A stretch of DNA of 8,241 nucleotides from positions 1 through 8,241 of the forward strand of contig CAIOJG010000048.1 of NCBI GenBank assembly GCA_903858555.1, in the 5' to 3' direction. Each line of letters starts with the position of its first letter. Position 1 is the first letter of the stretch. Of the stretch, positions 5,411 through 8,241 are shown piece by piece. The notes under the pieces are model-generated. The model made no database searches, was not told the origin of the DNA, and was given only the letters and a program-made list of their open reading frames with translations. A program made the translations under genes and the position numbers. This DNA comes from Candidatus Magasanikiibacteriota bacterium (GTDB taxonomy: Bacteria > Patescibacteriota > Patescibacteriia > Magasanikbacterales > GWA2-37-8).

Positions 5411-5911
5411 ATGAAAAAAATATTTTTTTTAGTTTTATTCTTCACTCTGCTAATTGTGCCACTCACTGCGTCGGCTCAGTTTAATGCAGCGAATACAGAA
5501 TTGGGCAAAGTGGGTGGAAATACCGGATTAGCAACCAGTTTAGAAGATTCTTTAAGTACAATCATCAAAGGCGCACTGTCTTTGGTTGGTACTATATTTT
5601 TGCTTTTGACGGTTTATGCCGGTTATCTGTGGATGACTGCCAGTGGCAATGAGGAAAAAGTAACCAAAGCAAAAGATATAGCTACCCAAACAATAATTGG
5701 TTTAGCGATTACACTGAGTGCTTATGCCATCACGGCATTTGTGACTGGTAAATTGGCTGGAAATAGTACCCCTTCTCCATCCGGCGGTCTTACAGATGCG
5801 CAATGTACAGCTATAAATAACAATGCTACGTGTGAAACTGGGCCGACTTGCAATAACGGCGGGCCTTCACTAGGAGCATGTGCAACGACCGGAGAGATTT
5901 GTTGCCAATAA
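5411..5911 (+). CDS. Pilin-like two-helix membrane protein F with six-cysteine C-terminal tail
   Basis: A 166-residue paralogue. The signal peptide ends TASA before Gln23. A 25-residue external segment is followed by helix 1 (about 50-72), loop YLWMTASGNEEKVTKAKDI (72-90) and helix 2 (about 93-114). A linker rich in S, P and G then leads to a C-terminal module with six cysteines (132, 141, 147, 157, 164, 165), spaced C-x8-C-x5-C-x9-C-x6-CC and ending one residue before the C-terminus. By the predicted topology this tail is outside, so a compact disulfide-linked domain is plausible. The gene is 12 nt after E and 6 nt before G, without a Shine-Dalgarno. Its helix-loop core is the closest relative of gene G (see findings). 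Likely role: variant or minor pilin-like subunit that displays the tail. Confidence 0.78.
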   Translation: MKKIFFLVLFFTLLIVPLTASAQFNAANTELGKVGGNTGLATSLEDSLSTIIKGALSLVGTIFLLLTVYAGYLWMTASGNEEKVTKAKDIATQTIIGLAITLSAYAITAFVTGKLAGNSTPSPSGGLTDAQCTAINNNATCETGPTCNNGGPSLGACATTGEICCQ

Positions 5912-5917
5912 TTTAAT

Positions 5918-6424
5918 ATGAAAAAAATATTACTTGGCTTGATTTTATCAATAATACTTGTGCCATCACTGGCTTTTGCTGCTCCAGATATTGGTCTTAA
6001 GAGTACCGAGAATATAGCAATAGGCGCTGGCTATAATAAGGCCGACCAATTCACTCTTTCTCAAACTATTGGTCAATATATCAAAGTCGCATTATCTTTG
6101 GTTGGTACGATATTTATTGCTTTGACAGTGTATGCCGGTTATCTTTGGTTGACCGCCAGTGGCAATGAAGAAAATGTAACTAAAGCGAAGGATATTATAA
6201 AAATGGCGACGATTGGTTTGATTATTTCTGTCTCGGCTTTTTCCATCACCACTTTTGTAGTGGCCAAAATTGGAGAAAGCGCCCAGCCGACCACTTCCGC
6301 TACCGGAGGTGCCCCAGCTAATACTGATTGCACACCAAATGACAATAGTTGGGCCAATACTTGGAGTTGTTGGGTATCTGGATTTAGTTCACAAAAAAGT
6401 CAGTATCCCGCAGGTCAACAATAA
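5918..6424 (+). CDS. Pilin-like two-helix membrane protein G with polar C-terminal extension
   Basis: A 168-residue paralogue. The signal peptide ends LAFA before Ala22. The external segment (22-50) is followed by helix 1 (about 51-74), loop YLWLTASGNEENVTKAKDI (75-93), and helix 2 (about 94-117). A C-terminal extension of about 50 residues is rich in T, S, A, N and W, with two cysteines (138 and 151) 12 residues apart that could form one disulfide, and with WANTWSCW aromatic clustering. The core is about 83% identical in DNA to gene F over 108 nt, while the tails are unrelated in sequence. It starts 6 nt after F and ends 6 nt before H. No Shine-Dalgarno is visible. Function as a minor surface subunit is inferred. 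Confidence 0.77.
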   Translation: MKKILLGLILSIILVPSLAFAAPDIGLKSTENIAIGAGYNKADQFTLSQTIGQYIKVALSLVGTIFIALTVYAGYLWLTASGNEENVTKAKDIIKMATIGLIISVSAFSITTFVVAKIGESAQPTTSATGGAPANTDCTPNDNSWANTWSCWVSGFSSQKSQYPAGQQ

Positions 6425-6430
6425 TTTTTT

Positions 6431-6895
6431 ATGATTTATAAACTCAAAATTTATCTTATAGCGGCGGTGGCAATCTTTAATATTTTTGCTATTACCGCTC
6501 CGGCTTTGGCACAAACTAGTACGATGGCTTCAGATATTGCTGCTCAGTTGGATGCCGCTGGAAAAGAAAAAGGAGCAAACTTTGGCGCCGCTCAAGATCC
6601 ACGTACTATCGCTGTAAATATTATTAGAATGGCTCTAAGCTTTTTAGGCACCATTTTTGTTTGTTTGGTCCTTTATGCCGGCTATCTCTGGATGACTGCC
6701 GGTGGCAATGAAGAGGAGGTAACCAAAGCAAAAACTTTACTATATCAAGCGGTGGGTGGTTTGACTATTATTTTACTTGCTTATAGTATTACGTATGCCG
6801 TGGTGTCGCTGGTGCTTGGAAAACCAATAGATTGGGGCAATGGAGTTTATGTCACTCAAGATCCGGTATATTTCAAAGGACCTGGTTCTTATTAA
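6431..6895 (+). CDS. Pilin-like two-helix membrane protein H (last of the array)
   Basis: A 154-residue paralogue. The signal peptide ends APALA before Gln28. An external segment of about 30 residues with a charged stretch (DAAGKEKG) leads to DPRTIAVNIIRM (56-67), which resembles the same region of gene D (DIRTTIANIIRV). Helix 1 (about 60-83), loop YLWMTAGGNEEEVTKAK (85-101) and helix 2 (about 103-129) follow. The 25-residue external tail is rich in aromatic residues (DWGNGVYVTQ, then DPVYFKGPGSY). The mature protein has one cysteine, inside helix 1 (78). The gene starts 6 nt after G without a Shine-Dalgarno and is followed by the strong hairpin terminator at 6910-6938, which ends the pilin-like unit. 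Confidence 0.78.
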   Translation: MIYKLKIYLIAAVAIFNIFAITAPALAQTSTMASDIAAQLDAAGKEKGANFGAAQDPRTIAVNIIRMALSFLGTIFVCLVLYAGYLWMTAGGNEEEVTKAKTLLYQAVGGLTIILLAYSITYAVVSLVLGKPIDWGNGVYVTQDPVYFKGPGSY

Positions 6896-6909
6896 AAAAT
6901 AACAATTAA

Positions 6910-6938
6910 AAAACACCATAGTAATTCTATGGTGTTTT
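6910..6938. terminator. Bidirectional intrinsic terminator between convergent genes
   Basis: AAACACCATAG (6911-6921) pairs perfectly with CTATGGTGTTT (6927-6937) around a 5-nt loop, with one further A-T pair outside. It is followed by TTTTATTT on the + strand. A-rich sequence upstream gives the matching T-rich run on the - strand, so it can end both the pilin-like unit and the converging glycosyltransferase gene. Confidence 0.9.
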
Positions 6939-6947
6939 ATTTATGGT

Positions 6948-8177
6948 TTATCTGTGGTTGTCCTCAAAATTATAAGGTAAAATCGGCTTTTTTATTTCTC
7001 CTATAGTATTTCGATAGATTTCAAAAGCTAAATATTTTATTATTAGAATTATTGGATTCTCATTTCTAAAGCGTCTCCAAGATATATTTACCGGTTTTGA
7101 TTTCAGGATTCTAAATTTACCAATCTGAGAACCGCGTCTAGCGTAATCAAAATCTTCCGCTTGGATAACCTCTTCGTCAAACAATATTTTATCGTGTAAA
7201 TCTTTGCGCACTACTATGCAAGATCCAATAACTCTTGGGAAAAAGTATTGGACGGTATTTATCCAGAAACGATATACCTCAATCACGATTTTATCGTTTG
7301 GCACGGTATTGATTGGATCAAAATCAGCACCCGTGATGGCCAAATGTTTGTTTGAAAATTCAGCTATACAATTTTCAACAAAATCGACTGGCAGCAACAC
7401 ATCAGAATCCAAAAAAGTAATCAATTCACCGCTTGCGAACTTGGCTCCCAAGTTACGCGATCTTGAAACTCCGCGTTGAGATTTTTCTTTTATCTTTATT
7501 TGTAGTGGAAAAAAATTTTCAAAAGTTTTTACAACTTCAACGGTTTTATCGGTGCTGGCGTCATCCACAAAGATAACTTCAATTTTTTTGTAACTCAATT
7601 TTTTTATTGATTCCAGCAAGTTGGAAATATATTTTTCTTCGTTTAGAGCGATTATTACCAAGCTCATCAAGGGTTCGTCAGAAAGTTGGGAGTTTGGATA
7701 TTCGATGGAATAAACTTTTTTCTTCAAAATAATTATCCAATTTAATCTTAAAAAAATCACTAACATCATCAGGGTTAAGATGTTTTCGTTGGCTTTAAAA
7801 AAATGCAAACTTATCAAACCCAGTATACTCCAGCTGATTCCGATAACTTCAATATAAAATTTAAAATTTATATATTCCTTTAGATATTCTTGGGTGACGA
7901 TGGTTTTGTAATATTGGTGAAAAACCATGACGCAAATCAGGATATTTATTAAACAAATTAGCCATAAAAATAAATTTTGATAACTAGAAAAAAGCAAAAA
8001 ACTATCGACCACAGTCAATGTGCCGAGTATTAAAGTTGCAAAATTTATTTTTTTAGCTTTAGTCAAAAACCAATAACCGGCCCAAGAAAAATGCAGGATG
8101 AGCAGCCAAGTACAAAACAGAGTTATGGACTGCGAAAAAGATGAATGAAAGTTTATAAAATAATTTAAACTATTCAT
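6948..8177 (-). CDS. Membrane-anchored family 2 glycosyltransferase
   Basis: A 409-residue protein with about five membrane helices in the first 155 residues (around 15-35, 45-65, 67-88, 108-127, 132-152), then a cytoplasmic GT-A type domain. Visible GT2 motifs are VIIALNEE (174-181), VDDASTD (204-210), SRNLGAKFASGELITFLDSDV (240-260, with the DSD metal/nucleotide site at 257-259), and AEDFDYARRG (340-349, with the general-base-type ED). After this comes ISWRRFRNENP and a hydrophobic segment (about 376-387). The family transfers sugars from nucleotide donors to lipid or glycan acceptors in the envelope. Donor and acceptor cannot be told, although GalU in this window makes UDP-glucose. The N-terminal membrane domain before a GT2 domain is less common than C-terminal helices. 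The start ATG (8175-8177) has no Shine-Dalgarno. The gene ends convergently to the pilin-like array at the shared terminator and begins 35 nt after the tRNA. Confidence 0.88.
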   Translation of the reverse strand: MNSLNYFINFHSSFSQSITLFCTWLLILHFSWAGYWFLTKAKKINFATLILGTLTVVDSFLLFSSYQNLFLWLICLINILICVMVFHQYYKTIVTQEYLKEYINFKFYIEVIGISWSILGLISLHFFKANENILTLMMLVIFLRLNWIIILKKKVYSIEYPNSQLSDEPLMSLVIIALNEEKYISNLLESIKKLSYKKIEVIFVDDASTDKTVEVVKTFENFFPLQIKIKEKSQRGVSRSRNLGAKFASGELITFLDSDVLLPVDFVENCIAEFSNKHLAITGADFDPINTVPNDKIVIEVYRFWINTVQYFFPRVIGSCIVVRKDLHDKILFDEEVIQAEDFDYARRGSQIGKFRILKSKPVNISWRRFRNENPIILIIKYLAFEIYRNTIGEIKKPILPYNFEDNHR

Positions 8178-8200
8178 ACGAGATAGAGGTCAAATTAAAA

Positions 8201-8214
8201 AATCCCCAAAGGGG
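8201..8214 (-). terminator. Short hairpin with T-tract after the tRNA
   Basis: Read on the - strand, CCCC-TTT-GGGG is followed by ATTTTTT, a short GC stem with a T-run that could end tRNA transcription. The first C residues are shared with the tRNA 3' end (its discriminator and last acceptor base). The stem is only 4 bp, so termination may be partial, allowing readthrough into the glycosyltransferase gene. Confidence 0.45.
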
Positions 8215-8241
8215 TGGCTAGAGGGAATTGAACCCTCGCTA
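8213..8241 (-). tRNA. tRNA 3' end, probably tRNA-His (cut by window edge)
   Basis: On the - strand the sequence shows a canonical T-arm, GAGGG-TTCAATT-CCCTC (plus positions 8237 down to 8221), then the acceptor strand TAGCCAC (8220-8214) and a C discriminator (8213). A C discriminator with this acceptor strand (TAGCCACC) is the pattern of bacterial tRNA-His, which carries an extra G opposite C73. The anticodon lies outside the window, so identity is inferred. CCA is not encoded: the bases after the discriminator are CCT. Confidence 0.75.

Noticed and set aside
2691..6895. Holin or small toxin family as an explanation for the two-helix proteins
   Set aside because: Clear cleavable signal peptides, the conserved GN-x-E-x-V loop and the pilin-like topology fit the VirB2/TrbC-like family better, and no lysis or immunity gene is nearby.
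7204..7479. 91-codon open frame on the + strand opposite the glycosyltransferase
   Set aside because: It lies inside the conserved catalytic region of the glycosyltransferase and has no promoter, ribosome site or domain of its own.
8188..8193. TTGACC on the - strand upstream of the glycosyltransferase as a -35 box
   Set aside because: A -10 at the right distance would fall inside the coding region (no good TATAAT there), so it cannot serve the annotated start. The gene may be read from the tRNA promoter outside the window.
1..8241. CRISPR arrays, insertion sequences or attachment sites
   Set aside because: No regularly spaced direct repeats, transposase or integrase frames, or terminal inverted repeats were seen. 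The only repeated sequence is the paralogous core of the pilin-like genes.

Overview
The window looks like a piece of a Patescibacteria (Candidate Phyla Radiation, Parcubacteria-like) chromosome. The reasons are AT-rich, tightly packed genes, almost no Shine-Dalgarno sequences, and a long run of small signal-peptide proteins of the type IV secretion pilin-like (VirB2/TrbC-like) kind that are common in that group. This taxonomic call is inferred from gene style; no marker gene is present. TGA is used as a stop (4032-4034), so the TGA=Gly code of Gracilibacteria/Absconditabacteria does not apply.

Layout on the + strand: the 3' end of an unrecognised multi-spanning membrane protein (to 340); galU with its own promoter (418-1287); a solute-binding lipoprotein (1317-2687); then eight consecutive paralogous genes (2691-6895), each encoding a signal peptide, two transmembrane helices and a conserved short cytoplasmic loop (consensus YAGYxWMTAxGNEExVxKAK). 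A strong bidirectional hairpin terminator (6910-6938) closes the run. On the - strand lie a membrane-anchored family 2 glycosyltransferase (6948-8177) and the 3' end of a tRNA, probably tRNA-His (8213-8241, cut by the window edge).

The pilin-like run appears to be two transcription units. The first starts at an extended -10 promoter inside the galU stop codon and reads the lipoprotein plus three pilin-like genes, separated by 3 nt, 3 nt and a 4-nt overlap. The second starts at another extended -10 promoter (4416-4424) and reads five pilin-like genes. Its first gene (4463-4876) is the only one with a near-perfect Shine-Dalgarno, it has codon use typical of high expression, and it is followed by an 8-bp GC-rich inverted repeat. 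It is therefore the best candidate for the abundant major subunit. The others would be minor or variant subunits; several carry extracellular cysteine-rich domains, N-terminal in the first two and C-terminal in the sixth.

Working model (inference): the cluster builds a cell-surface filament or envelope complex made of one major and several minor VirB2-like subunits, co-expressed with a lipid-anchored ligand-binding protein. No VirB4, VirB6 or VirD4 homologue and no ABC permease is present in the window. GalU (UDP-glucose supply) and the glycosyltransferase fit a surface-polysaccharide or glycosylation role, but no direct link to the pilins is visible.
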